Assembly (NCBI GenBank): GCA_910579925.1
Contig: CAJTVY010000003.1
Coordinates: 81,720-145,719 of the forward strand
Reading direction: 5' to 3'
Length of the DNA stretch: 64,000 nucleotides
From: an uncultured Dorea sp.
Lineage (GTDB): Bacteria > Bacillota > Clostridia > Lachnospirales > Lachnospiraceae
Positions 1 through 7,623 of this stretch are shown in pieces. The position numbers and the translations under genes were made by a program. Within the stretch, counting starts at the first letter, position 1, and the number at the start of each line of letters is the position of its first letter. Under the pieces are notes generated by a model, which ran no database searches, was not told the origin of the DNA, and saw only the letters and a program-made list of their open reading frames with translations.

Positions 1-438
1 GAAATTTCCCACATACCACATGGAACCATCGTCATCGAAGAAGAGACTGGAATCAATACCGTCTGCATTTTCTACAAAAACAGGATCGCTCCAGGGGCCT
101 GCCGGATCTCTGGCCGTAATGATATAGTTGTCTCTTTTCGCTTCCCTTCCGCCGGAAACAAAAGTGTTGATGATAAAGTAGGTTCCCTGGTGATACCGTA
201 TGGTGGGCGCCCATAAGCCGAGAGAAGTCTCGCAGTTCTGGTAATCAAGCTGGCCGGGGCGTTCAATTCCGTGGCCGATCTGCTCCCAGTGGATCAGATC
301 ACGGCTGTGGAAGACGGGAATTCCCGGAAAATAGACAAACGAAGAAGTTACCATATAATAATCTTCTCCGACCCTGCAGATGGACGGATCCGGGTAGAAG
401 CCGGAAAGCAGGGGATTCTGAAATGTTTTTTTCATCAT
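1..438 (-). CDS. Glycoside hydrolase family 43 protein (beta-xylosidase-like), partial
   Basis: This is the N-terminal 146 codons of a gene reading left off the window edge. The protein opens with the classic GH43 start: NPLLSGFYPDPSICRVGEDY, holding the catalytic-base Asp in the PDPS motif, then the motifs MVTSSFVYFPGIPVFHS and LGLWAPTIRYHQGTYF. GH43 enzymes are five-bladed propellers that remove xylose or arabinose from plant xylan. The start is the first ATG of an ATGATG pair, preceded by an AGGAGG-type ribosome site. There is no signal peptide, so it should act inside the cell on imported oligosaccharides. It lies 33 bases downstream of a YesL-family gene in the same direction, a usual pairing in sugar-utilisation operons. 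Exact substrate cannot be told from this fragment. Confidence 0.9.
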   Translation of the reverse strand, partial: MMKKTFQNPLLSGFYPDPSICRVGEDYYMVTSSFVYFPGIPVFHSRDLIHWEQIGHGIERPGQLDYQNCETSLGLWAPTIRYHQGTYFIINTFVSGGREAKRDNYIITARDPAGPWSDPVFVENADGIDSSLFFDDDGSMWYVGNF

Positions 439-471
439 AGATTTTCTCCTCCTATTATTCAGTGAATCGGT

Positions 472-1119
472 TTACCAGTCCGTTTCTTTTTTCTCCATAT
501 AGCGGATAAATATCCGGTTCAGACAATAAGAACTAAGAAACGTAAGCAGGGCAAAACCGATCAGTATCCAGAACAGCATGGAAAACTTTAGGATTCTTGT
601 GCTGATTCCAAAGCTGACCGCCAGAGGCAGTGCCATGATCAGATAAGAAGCCAGTACCCATGGAAAATGGGAGACGATCATTACGAACCCATTTCTGGCA
701 ATCTTAAAAAAGGTATTCTGGAATGTGGCAGTCAGCGGAAATACGAACAGGAAATACAGGCTGTACAGGATTCCAAGCGTCCATGTGATTACGGTATAGA
801 TCTGTATCATCCTGCCGCCGTTTACGGCAGCAGCTACAAAAAGCACCCGTAATTGAAAAAAAAGTATCAGTTCGATCAGCCAAAATGCGGTGGCCTGTTT
901 GAAATTGTTCTTAAAATCTTTGAAAAATCCCTGAATGATGTATCCTTCTTCGTTTCGCGCCATTTTCAGCGTGATGGAATAAAGGGCGGTTATGGCTGCC
1001 CCGATAGTAAAGACGGGGATACAGGTAAGGATAAATACAAAATTCAGTAAGACCAGTTCGGTCAGACGGTTCAGCGCCCGTGAAAACCGGCTGTCATAAT
1101 TCATAAAGCCAAACTTCAA
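472..1119 (-). CDS. YesL family (DUF624) membrane protein
   Basis: A 215-residue integral membrane protein with about five hydrophobic segments. It begins LKFGFMNYDSRFSRALNRLTE (shortened: Phe-Gly-Phe-Met, then RLTELVLLN), the usual opening of DUF624/YesL proteins. I chose the TTG start at 1119 because a GAGGAGGAG ribosome site lies just upstream and the family length fits. The upstream in-frame ATG at 1242 has no such site and would add a non-conserved leader. YesL proteins occur in operons for plant polysaccharide and oligosaccharide uptake, and their molecular role is unknown. Here it precedes the GH43 gene, so the pair probably ends a xylo-oligosaccharide operon. Confidence 0.85.
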   Translation of the reverse strand: MKFGFMNYDSRFSRALNRLTELVLLNFVFILTCIPVFTIGAAITALYSITLKMARNEEGYIIQGFFKDFKNNFKQATAFWLIELILFFQLRVLFVAAAVNGGRMIQIYTVITWTLGILYSLYFLFVFPLTATFQNTFFKIARNGFVMIVSHFPWVLASYLIMALPLAVSFGISTRILKFSMLFWILIGFALLTFLSSYCLNRIFIRYMEKKETDW

Positions 1120-1456
1120 GGCGGTTCTCCTCCTCTTTTTATCGCAGTGAAACTTGTACGGTATCAGATCTGAAACGTACAGGTTATTTAGTAGTATATC
1201 AGTAAAAAAACAGACAGACAAGCAAAACGGGGGATTGTACATAGAATTCCAGAAAATGTGATGAATATTTAAGATTAGAATGATTTCGAATTATAAAGTG
1301 AGACAATATTTTAGAAGCAAATGTGTAGATATGAAACTTGTTTTGAAGACTATGCTGTGTTATTCTGTTTATACTCATAAAAAAGCACTCCGTGTGCTTT
1401 AATAGATACATAAGTTTAAAATAATTCCAGATTGAGAAAGAAAAGGAGGCTATGAC
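1120..1456. other. Divergent intergenic region
   Basis: AT-rich spacer between the leftward yesL-like gene and the rightward gene at 1457. A small hairpin (arms 1382-1388 and 1394-1400, AAAGCAC/GTGCTTT) is followed on the minus strand by a T-run, so it could be a weak minus-strand terminator. I see no gene and no convincing -35/-10 pair. Confidence 0.4.
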
Positions 1457-2671
1457 ATGACAATTAACAATTCGTTATTTGATCCGATTACAAATTCTGA
1501 AGATGAGATGATAAAGAGAGCTGGAATAAATAGAATCCAGGCTGCCTTTTATCTTAGGGCATATATTATAGCACGCTTACTTTTTTGTCATGAATTGGTG
1601 ATCAGTGATTCATCCGTTAACTTGAATAGAGCGTTAAGAACGTTAATTTCAGCCGATGAAAATAAAGGAATTTATGATTTGCGCAAAGAACTGAGTGATT
1701 TTAAGTATTTAATTGAAAACGGAAATATAAAGCTGGCTGCAAGAGATATTTATAAAGATAATTTTTCCGAAAGTCTGCGTAATGCGCAAAATAACAAGAA
1801 GCGTGTAGATCTGCCTGGAAAAGCATACACTGAATTAATTGATGGAATTTGTAGAGAAGAGAATATTTATTGGTGGAATGCAGAACGAGTTTCGCAAATG
1901 TTTACCCAAAAAATCAGAGATGAACTAAAAAAAGAATGTGCTGACTATATAAATATATTTTTAAAGGATCTCTCGAATCGCTTAAGTGACCAGGAAATAC
2001 TTACTTACAATATGGTAAAAAATGAAGTTCTTAAGAAATACAATGAAACAAGCCAGGAATTTATAACAGTCCGCAGTATGCTGAGGGAGGCTTATGATTA
2101 TAATGTGCCGGAAGTTCTTGGGATGGATTATTCCAGAGGTTTCGATATTTCAAAAAGGATTGACAGAAAATATTTTGAAGTGAATCCTACTGAAAAATAT
2201 GAATTTTCCTGGAAATATAAAATGAATGTTCATGCGCTTGCGGCACTTCCGGCAGATTGCCTAAAATATGCATGGAACTCTAGCCAATATAGGAATTATG
2301 AAGAGGCAATGTTGCAATATGTGATAGGTTCCATTAAGTTCGATAAAGTTCTTGTTTGTCTGACAGATTATCTGGATTACATAGATCGTCTGCTTGTTGA
2401 GTTTTATAACCGTGGAATTCCAGGCAGCGCTCCGAAAAACATTATTGCTCGTATTCTGGAATATAGAAATCCTGTCCGGAAAACACCAGAAATAGTAAAT
2501 ACATTTCTAATGGCTTATGATGCCAAAGAGCTTATAGATGATATTACAATAAATCCGAAGATGGGTATTTTCAACTTTTTGATGGCGACTGTTATTCCCA
2601 ACTTAATAATAAAAGGATTCGAACATCACACCGCTTTAACTCGAATAGATCATGCAATAATTAAATTATGA
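1457..2671 (+). CDS. Hypothetical protein, AT-rich orphan gene
   Basis: A 404-residue protein of unknown function. An AAAGGAGG ribosome site seven bases before the ATG supports the start. It is rich in charged and aromatic residues, has no signal peptide and no clear membrane span, and looks mostly alpha-helical. I recognise no catalytic motif. The C-terminal 60 residues are more hydrophobic (IFNFLMATVIPNLIIKGF). Codon use is markedly AT-rich compared with the flanking sugar and repair genes, which suggests a separate acquisition. It stands alone, followed by the hairpin/T-run at 2756-2800. A cytoplasmic phage- or defence-related role is possible, but nothing in the sequence shows it. Confidence 0.6.
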   Translation: MTINNSLFDPITNSEDEMIKRAGINRIQAAFYLRAYIIARLLFCHELVISDSSVNLNRALRTLISADENKGIYDLRKELSDFKYLIENGNIKLAARDIYKDNFSESLRNAQNNKKRVDLPGKAYTELIDGICREENIYWWNAERVSQMFTQKIRDELKKECADYINIFLKDLSNRLSDQEILTYNMVKNEVLKKYNETSQEFITVRSMLREAYDYNVPEVLGMDYSRGFDISKRIDRKYFEVNPTEKYEFSWKYKMNVHALAALPADCLKYAWNSSQYRNYEEAMLQYVIGSIKFDKVLVCLTDYLDYIDRLLVEFYNRGIPGSAPKNIIARILEYRNPVRKTPEIVNTFLMAYDAKELIDDITINPKMGIFNFLMATVIPNLIIKGFEHHTALTRIDHAIIKL

Positions 2672-2755
2672 GATTTTATCAACAAGAACTTAATATTTTA
2701 TCCGGGGGGATTGCTTCACTGGACAATTAAGAGGATATTATTTACAGTTAAAAAC

Positions 2756-2800
2756 AAACATAGGTTCTGATAAATGTTATTGGAACCTATGTTTTTTTTT
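2756..2800 (+). terminator. Hairpin with T-run; decayed copy of the polymerase promoter
   Basis: Perfect 12-base arms at 2756-2767 and 2783-2794 (AAACATAGGTTC / GAACCTATGTTT) flank a 15-base loop and are followed by ten T's, so the element can terminate the gene ending at 2671. The same layout and surrounding bases recur at 3934-3973 around the promoter of the polymerase gene at 4049. This is therefore best read as a diverged duplicate of that promoter: its -10 (TATAAT in the other copy) has been lost here and the arms have become perfectly paired. Confidence 0.65.
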
Positions 2801-2891
2801 CGTCGATGAACAAACCGGCAGATTTCTGCGAGGCATTAACCTGGTTAGAGTCGGTAAATAGCAAGAGAATAGGAAGGAGATAGACCCGCAT

Positions 2892-2948
2892 ATGGCAGGA
2901 AATACTCATACTTATATTGCAATAGATCTGAAATCCTTCTATTTATGA
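2892..2948 (+). pseudogene. Truncated 5' copy of the Y-family polymerase gene
   Basis: Fifty-one bases from 2892 match 4055-4105, the beginning of the intact polymerase gene, base for base. The copied frame reads MAGNTHTYIAIDLKSFY, then Leu and a TGA stop. A ribosome-site-like AGGAAGGAGA lies upstream. Together with the decayed promoter at 2756-2794 it shows that the promoter and first 17 codons were duplicated, and that alkC (3072-3800) now sits between the two copies. An 18-residue product has no likely function. Confidence 0.85.
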
Positions 2949-2999
2949 ATGAACAGAGATAGCTATTACTATTCACAGACACTTCACACACATGCGCAA

Positions 3000-3041
3000 A
3001 ATCATGCCGGGAAATCGCTACTTCAGATTCCCGGCATGATT
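3000..3041 (-). terminator. 14-bp hairpin downstream of alkC-like gene
   Basis: Perfect 14-base inverted repeat (AATCATGCCGGGAA at 3000-3013, its complement at 3028-3041) 31 bases beyond the stop of the leftward alkC-like gene. The T-stretch on the minus strand is short (TTTGCG), so termination may be modest. Confidence 0.6.
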
Positions 3042-3071
3042 CATAGACAGCAATGTATCATATTCTGGCAA

Positions 3072-3800
3072 TTATTTCTGATTCCTTCTTCCATGTTTGA
3101 TAATCCACTCTTGAGCCTTACTTTGTTCCGTTTTCTTCCATTGTGAAATAATAAAATCTGCTTTTTCCGGTGCTTCTTTATATAAGTCATTGAGATTATT
3201 CCCCACACTTTTCTGAACAAATTTTTCCGAGTCATCTTTTAAGTTTGTAAGAATCACAGTATATCTTTCAAATTCATCCAATGCAACCAATAATTTTTGT
3301 GACCAGGGGAGTCGTATTCTGACTCCTTCGCTTGCAAGTCTCCGAACATGGACATTTTTATCGGTTGTCCATTTTATTAACTCGTCCATCACTTCTTTAG
3401 GGTGTTTTTCCAGCAAAGGACGAATAGCGTATTCTCCGGTAAACCTTTTCGTTAATTCTTTCAAAAAAGAAAGTGATAAAATCCAATTCTCATTTCCGTA
3501 TCGTTCAACATATCTGCCGACAGGCCATAGCCACCATCCAAAATTAAACATTCCTTGAGATTGTTTTAACTCTGGCCCCAGCAGATTAAAAAATATTTGG
3601 ATATTTTTTGAGTAGTCTTCAGGCATGCTTTCTTGCATCGCATCTACAATAAAATCAAGCCTTGCATATAATTCTTTGTCATCTAGCCTGCCGATCAGGG
3701 AATGACAAAAGGTTTTTTCATCAAAGTCTGGCATCACTGAAAGTATTTTTTGAGAAAGACTGAAAATGTAATCGTCATTATAATGGTCTTTATGTTTCAT
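3072..3800 (-). CDS. DNA alkylation repair protein, AlkC/AlkD-like HEAT-repeat glycosylase
   Basis: A 242-residue helical protein of the AlkC/AlkD superfamily (HEAT-like repeats), DNA glycosylases that remove 3-methyladenine and similar lesions. The most telling stretch is VHVRRLASEGVRIRLPW, which matches the conserved WxRRLASEGxRxRLPW segment of AlkC-type proteins. I took the ATG at 3800, which has AAGGAG nine bases upstream; the frame is open to 3935 but that would overlap the SOS-type promoter. It is divergent from the polymerase/yolD pair at 4049, sharing the intergenic region with LexA-like boxes, so it may be damage-inducible too. Which lesion it acts on cannot be told. Confidence 0.8.
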   Translation of the reverse strand: MKHKDHYNDDYIFSLSQKILSVMPDFDEKTFCHSLIGRLDDKELYARLDFIVDAMQESMPEDYSKNIQIFFNLLGPELKQSQGMFNFGWWLWPVGRYVERYGNENWILSLSFLKELTKRFTGEYAIRPLLEKHPKEVMDELIKWTTDKNVHVRRLASEGVRIRLPWSQKLLVALDEFERYTVILTNLKDDSEKFVQKSVGNNLNDLYKEAPEKADFIISQWKKTEQSKAQEWIIKHGRRNQK

Positions 3801-3925
3801 ACCTGTTTGCTCCTTGTGAAATAATATATCCATTGTAACATACAGACAATTCATATGTAAATTCGATTTATGTAAATGATATTTCAATAGGCATCGGACA
3901 CTTTTTGAAAGGATATTTTTTACAG

Positions 3926-3973
3926 TTGAAAACAAACGTAAGTTCTGTTATAATTCAATTAGAACTTATGTTT
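3926..3973 (+). promoter_or_regulatory. Promoter with paired LexA-like boxes (SOS control)
   Basis: TTGAAA (3926-3931), a 17-base spacer and TATAAT (3949-3954) form a good sigma-A promoter for the gene at 4049. Two boxes of GAAC-N4-GTTC type lie as an inverted repeat around the -10: AAACGTAAGTTC (3934-3945, inside the spacer) and GAACTTATGTTT (3962-3973). Each departs from the Gram-positive LexA core by about one outer base. Position over the promoter and the kind of gene controlled both fit LexA repression; binding itself is inferred. Confidence 0.65.
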
Positions 3974-4048
3974 GTCTTCTGGATATGGAATAAATGACTG
4001 GTGAATCAGAACAGAATGTGGTATGAATAGAAATAGGATAGGAAGGTA

Positions 4049-5584
4049 ATGGATATGGCAGGAAATACTCATACTTATATTGCAATAGATCTGAAATCCT
4101 TCTATGCTTCAGTAGAATGTGTGGAGAGAGGTTTAGATCCTATGACGACAAACCTTGTAGTCGCAGACCTGACCCGTACGGAGAAGACGATCTGTCTGGC
4201 GGTGTCCCCGTCTCTGAAGGCCTATGGGATTTCGGGAAGAGCAAGGCTGTTTGAGGTGGTACAGCGGGTTCGGGAAGTGAATGCGAAGAGATTGAGCCAG
4301 GCGCCGAACCGGCAGTTTGACGGTTCTTCTTACGATGATATACAATTGAAGGCATCGCCTTCAAAGGCTCTTGATTATATTGTCGCGCCGCCAAGGATGG
4401 CCCACTATATTGATTACAGTACCAGGATCTACGATATTTATCTGAAATACGTGGCGCCTGAGGATTGCCATGTATATTCCATTGACGAGATTATGATGGA
4501 TGTTACCCATTATCTGGACACGTATCAGATGTCGGCCCGGGAACTGGCTGGAAAGATAATCCGGGATATCCATGCGTCAACGGGGATTACGGCAACAGCC
4601 GGAATCGGGACGAACCTGTATCTGTGTAAAGTTGCCATGGACATTGTGGCAAAGCATATTCCGCCGGATCAAAACGGGGTGCGGATTGCGAATCTGACGG
4701 AGAAGAGTTACCGGAGGATTCTGTGGGCGCACCAGCCTATTACAGACTTCTGGAGGGTGGGGCACGGATATGCGAAGAAGCTCAGAGAGCATGGTATGTA
4801 TACCATGGGAGATGTAGCCCGGTGTTCTGTCGGGAAGACGGGAGAGTACTATAACGAAGACCTGCTCTATAAATTATTCGGAGTGAATGCGGAACTTTTG
4901 ATCGACCACGCATGGGGGTGGGAGCCGTGTACTATGGCGGATATCAAGAACTATAAGCCCGGCGCCAGCAGTATGGGTTCTGGCCAGGTGCTGCATTGTC
5001 CTTACACAGCGGATCAGGCACGGGTGGTCGTCCGTGAGATGACGGAATCGCTGGTACTGGATCTGGTGGATAAGCGCCTGGTTACGGACCAGATGGTCCT
5101 GACGGTGGGCTATGACCGGGAGAATCTGTCGGATCCTGGATTTAAGAAGTCCTGTCAGGGAGAGATTAAGACGGACCGTTACGGACGGAGTGTTCCTAAG
5201 CATGCCCACGGAACGGTGAATCTGGGGACTGGGACGTCTTCTACAAAACGGATTGTAGAGGCAGTTCTGGGATTGTATGACAGGATTATTCAGAAGAATT
5301 TTCTGGTCAGAAGGATCTCGATAGGAGCCGGTCATGTAGTGGATGAAAGTTCTGTCAGAAGCGAGCCTGTATTTGAGCAGCTTGACCTTTTTACAGATTA
5401 TGCAGCTTTACAGAAAGAACAGGAAGAAAAAGAGGCAGAATTTAAGAAGGAGAGGAAATTGCAGCAGGCAGTGCTGGACATCAAGAGGAAGTATGGGAAG
5501 AATGCGATTCTGAAAGGAACGAACCTGTTAGAAGGCGCCACGGCGATGGAACGAAACCGGCAGATTGGAGGACACAGGGCATGA
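4049..5584 (+). CDS. Y-family DNA polymerase (UvrX/YqjW type)
   Basis: A 511-residue translesion polymerase of the UmuC/DinB superfamily, closest in style to Bacillus UvrX/YqjW. Catalytic acidic residues are visible: Asp14 in YIAIDLKSFYASVE and Asp146-Glu147 in YSIDEIMMDV. The little-finger region follows, and a beta-clamp binding motif QLDLF sits near residues 444-448. The start ATG follows AGGAAGG. The next gene, a YolD-like protein, begins at the overlapping ATGA, so the two are translationally coupled, as in Bacillus. The promoter carries LexA-like boxes, so expression should rise after DNA damage. A decayed copy of its promoter and first codons lies at 2756-2948. Confidence 0.93.
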   Translation: MDMAGNTHTYIAIDLKSFYASVECVERGLDPMTTNLVVADLTRTEKTICLAVSPSLKAYGISGRARLFEVVQRVREVNAKRLSQAPNRQFDGSSYDDIQLKASPSKALDYIVAPPRMAHYIDYSTRIYDIYLKYVAPEDCHVYSIDEIMMDVTHYLDTYQMSARELAGKIIRDIHASTGITATAGIGTNLYLCKVAMDIVAKHIPPDQNGVRIANLTEKSYRRILWAHQPITDFWRVGHGYAKKLREHGMYTMGDVARCSVGKTGEYYNEDLLYKLFGVNAELLIDHAWGWEPCTMADIKNYKPGASSMGSGQVLHCPYTADQARVVVREMTESLVLDLVDKRLVTDQMVLTVGYDRENLSDPGFKKSCQGEIKTDRYGRSVPKHAHGTVNLGTGTSSTKRIVEAVLGLYDRIIQKNFLVRRISIGAGHVVDESSVRSEPVFEQLDLFTDYAALQKEQEEKEAEFKKERKLQQAVLDIKRKYGKNAILKGTNLLEGATAMERNRQIGGHRA

Positions 5585-6024
5585 AAGAAAAGTTTCTGAA
5601 TCATCAAGAGATCTACAAATATAAAGATATGATTGATCTGCCCCGTCCTGTGTCCAGGACCCACCCGCAGATGCCAGTGAAGGACAGAGCGGCGCAGTTT
5701 GCGCCCTTTGCTGCCCTTAACGGACACTATGAGGCGGTGAGGGAGACTGAGAGGATTACGCAGGAGAGGATAGAACTGGATGAATACTGTAAAGCGGCGT
5801 TAGACGGGAAGCTTAAAAAGCTCCGGGAAGGACTGGGGACAAAAGAGACTGTTACGATCACATATTTCGTGCCAGATGTCTTGAAGAAGGGCGGTTCTTA
5901 TGTGACGGTAACTGGATGTGTGAAGAAGATTGACGAATATGAGCGGATTCTGATCTTGTCTGATGGCACAAGGATACCGGTTGATGAGGTGACGGCTATA
6001 GAGGATTTCACAATGAAATTTTAA
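5581..6024 (+). CDS. YolD-like family protein
   Basis: A 147-residue protein with the YolD signature: MPVKDRAAQFAPFAALNGH near residues 31-49 and a C-terminal segment (VTGCVKKIDEYERILILSDG, then IPVDEVTAIEDF) that forms a small beta-rich fold. YolD proteins are encoded next to UvrX/YqjW polymerases in Firmicutes and are thought to be UmuD-like accessory factors; the biochemical role is not settled. Its ATG overlaps the polymerase stop by four bases. Confidence 0.9.
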   Translation: MKEKFLNHQEIYKYKDMIDLPRPVSRTHPQMPVKDRAAQFAPFAALNGHYEAVRETERITQERIELDEYCKAALDGKLKKLREGLGTKETVTITYFVPDVLKKGGSYVTVTGCVKKIDEYERILILSDGTRIPVDEVTAIEDFTMKF

Positions 6025-6185
6025 TCATTACAAACCCAAAGGATTAGTGAAAACGAAACGAAGTCTGACAGTTCCTATCTTTAGGTTTGTTTTGATCGTG
6101 CACCTAAAGTATTTCAAGAATTTCAAAGAATTGTGTCCTTTTTTGGGCGTTTCTTTTTTGTGTATTAAACATAATAATTCAGGCT

Positions 6186-6386
6186 GTGGGAAATAGCCTG
6201 CCATATCGGGCAGAGCTTGCACACTGTGCATACTATATTTTCTCTGAATATTTCAAAGATTGTCAGGGAGAATCGTTAGAAGCAATAAATGAGACAATTT
6301 CGTATGATGACAGGAATGCAGAGTATTATGTGGAACGAGGGAAATTATTGATCGAGATTTATGATAAGCTGGTAGTAGTAGAATAA
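6186..6386 (+). CDS. Small hypothetical protein, doubtful
   Basis: A possible 66-residue acidic helical product (YRAELAHCAYYIFSEYFKDC, ending YDKLVVVE). No good ribosome site precedes it (GTGGGAAATAGCCTGCC region). It may be the remnant of a longer gene. The rest of the 6025-6525 spacer is AT-rich and shows no other coding signal. Confidence 0.25.
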   Translation: MGNSLPYRAELAHCAYYIFSEYFKDCQGESLEAINETISYDDRNAEYYVERGKLLIEIYDKLVVVE

Positions 6387-6525
6387 AATCTAAATTTCCA
6401 CTATTTTAAAACCAAATTCAATACAGGTTATAGATCAATCCTAAAAAGTTTATTAAAAATTTTAGAAATAAGTTTCACTTGAAAAGATATAAAATAGCAT
6501 AAAAGGAACAAAATTCCCTTAAAGA

Positions 6526-6553
6526 GCTCTATATATTGAAAAATATATAGAGC
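6526..6553. promoter_or_regulatory. Perfect inverted repeat beside the SLH promoter
   Basis: Twelve-base arms (GCTCTATATATT at 6526-6537 and its complement at 6542-6553) around a GAAA loop, ending five bases before the -35 of the promoter at 6559. There is no T-run, so it is more likely a regulator-binding site or leader hairpin than a terminator. Confidence 0.5.
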
Positions 6554-6558
6554 GTGTA

Positions 6559-6586
6559 TTGACAGCTTTTAACAGAATGATATACT
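6559..6586 (+). promoter_or_regulatory. Sigma-A promoter of the first SLH gene
   Basis: TTGACA (6559-6564), 16-base spacer, TATACT (6581-6586): a near-consensus strong promoter 33 bases before the ATG at 6619. A GAAAGGAAG ribosome site lies between. The second gene copy keeps only the part downstream of TACTAAAG and so lacks this -35. Confidence 0.8.
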
Positions 6587-6618
6587 AAAGACAAAGAAAT
6601 GAAAGGAAGAATTAGGAT

Positions 6619-7566
6619 ATGAAATTCAAAAAATTAGGAATCCTCTTATGCGCCGCAGGGCTGATGGTTGCGGCGGGAACCACGGTACAGGCGAAAAATG
6701 CAGAGGATTACCGTGATGTAAAGCCGGGGGACTGGTTTTACCAGTATGTAGAGGATGTGTCAGAAAATGAGTATATGACTGGGACGAGCCCGACGGTCTT
6801 TGGTCCTCTGGACAACCTGGCAAGGGCGCAGCTGGCGACAGTTATCTATCGGATCCATGAGAATCCGGAGACAGCGTATGAATCCAGATTTCCCGATGTT
6901 CCCGATGGTACGTTCTATTCGGTGCCTGTAACATGGGCGAATACCTATGGAGTCATAACGGGATATGATGACGGGAAGTTTGGGCCGTCGGATGACATCA
7001 ATCGGGAACAGCTTGCCACCATGCTTTACAGGTATGCAGTGAAACTGGGGTATGACACATCGGAATCCGGAAATTTGAATGAATTTCCGGATGCGGGAAA
7101 TGTATCAGACTTTGCAAAAGAAGCAATGGAGTGGGCGAACGGAGCCGCGATTATCACGGGGGACAGAGGGTATCTGAATCCCCAGGGGACAGTCAACCGT
7201 GCAATCGGTGCGACAATGATATCAAGGTTTACGAACCTGATTGGTACGCCGACCAAACCAGGACATCAGCATGCCTGGAAACAGCATACGTCGACAAAGA
7301 CAGAGTGGGTTCCGAATATTGTAGATGTTCCGGATTACGAAGAGAGGGAAGTGGAAGCATGGCATTGTAACTGTGGTGAAATTGTTAGTTATGAAGACTA
7401 TGAAGACCATACAATGAACCACCTACTCAATGGTGAAGCTGATAACGGATATTCTGAAATAATCACAGAAAAAGTAATTGTTGGATATCACCAGGAAGAC
7501 CACGGAAGCTATGTATCTACAGTAGTCAATGACTATCAGTATTGTGATTGTGGGGCGACAAAGTAA
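6619..7566 (+). CDS. S-layer homology (SLH) domain protein, copy 1
   Basis: A 315-residue exported protein. Residues 1-25 are a signal peptide (KKLGILLCAAGLMVAAGTTV, cleavage after VQA). Three SLH repeats follow: about 30-80 (YRDVKPGDWFYQYVEDV), 88-145 (FPDVPDGTFYSVPVTWA) and 155-205 (FPDAGNVSDFAKEAMEWA). SLH domains tether proteins to pyruvylated secondary wall polymer, and a CsaB-like pyruvyl transferase gene occurs at 40000 in this window. The C-terminal 100 residues are a separate small domain with CNCGE and CDCGATK cysteine pairs flanking a His-rich stretch, perhaps metal-binding. A strong promoter lies just upstream. Confidence 0.9.
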   Translation: MKFKKLGILLCAAGLMVAAGTTVQAKNAEDYRDVKPGDWFYQYVEDVSENEYMTGTSPTVFGPLDNLARAQLATVIYRIHENPETAYESRFPDVPDGTFYSVPVTWANTYGVITGYDDGKFGPSDDINREQLATMLYRYAVKLGYDTSESGNLNEFPDAGNVSDFAKEAMEWANGAAIITGDRGYLNPQGTVNRAIGATMISRFTNLIGTPTKPGHQHAWKQHTSTKTEWVPNIVDVPDYEEREVEAWHCNCGEIVSYEDYEDHTMNHLLNGEADNGYSEIITEKVIVGYHQEDHGSYVSTVVNDYQYCDCGATK

Positions 7567-7623
7567 CAGACATATGCAAAAAAGGATTTACTAAAGGCAA
7601 AGAAATGAAAGGAAGAATAGGAT

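Noticed and set aside
3041..3235. Second small frame overlapping the alkC-like gene end
   Set aside because: Another frame of the same DNA with no ribosome site; the AlkC-like reading has family motifs.
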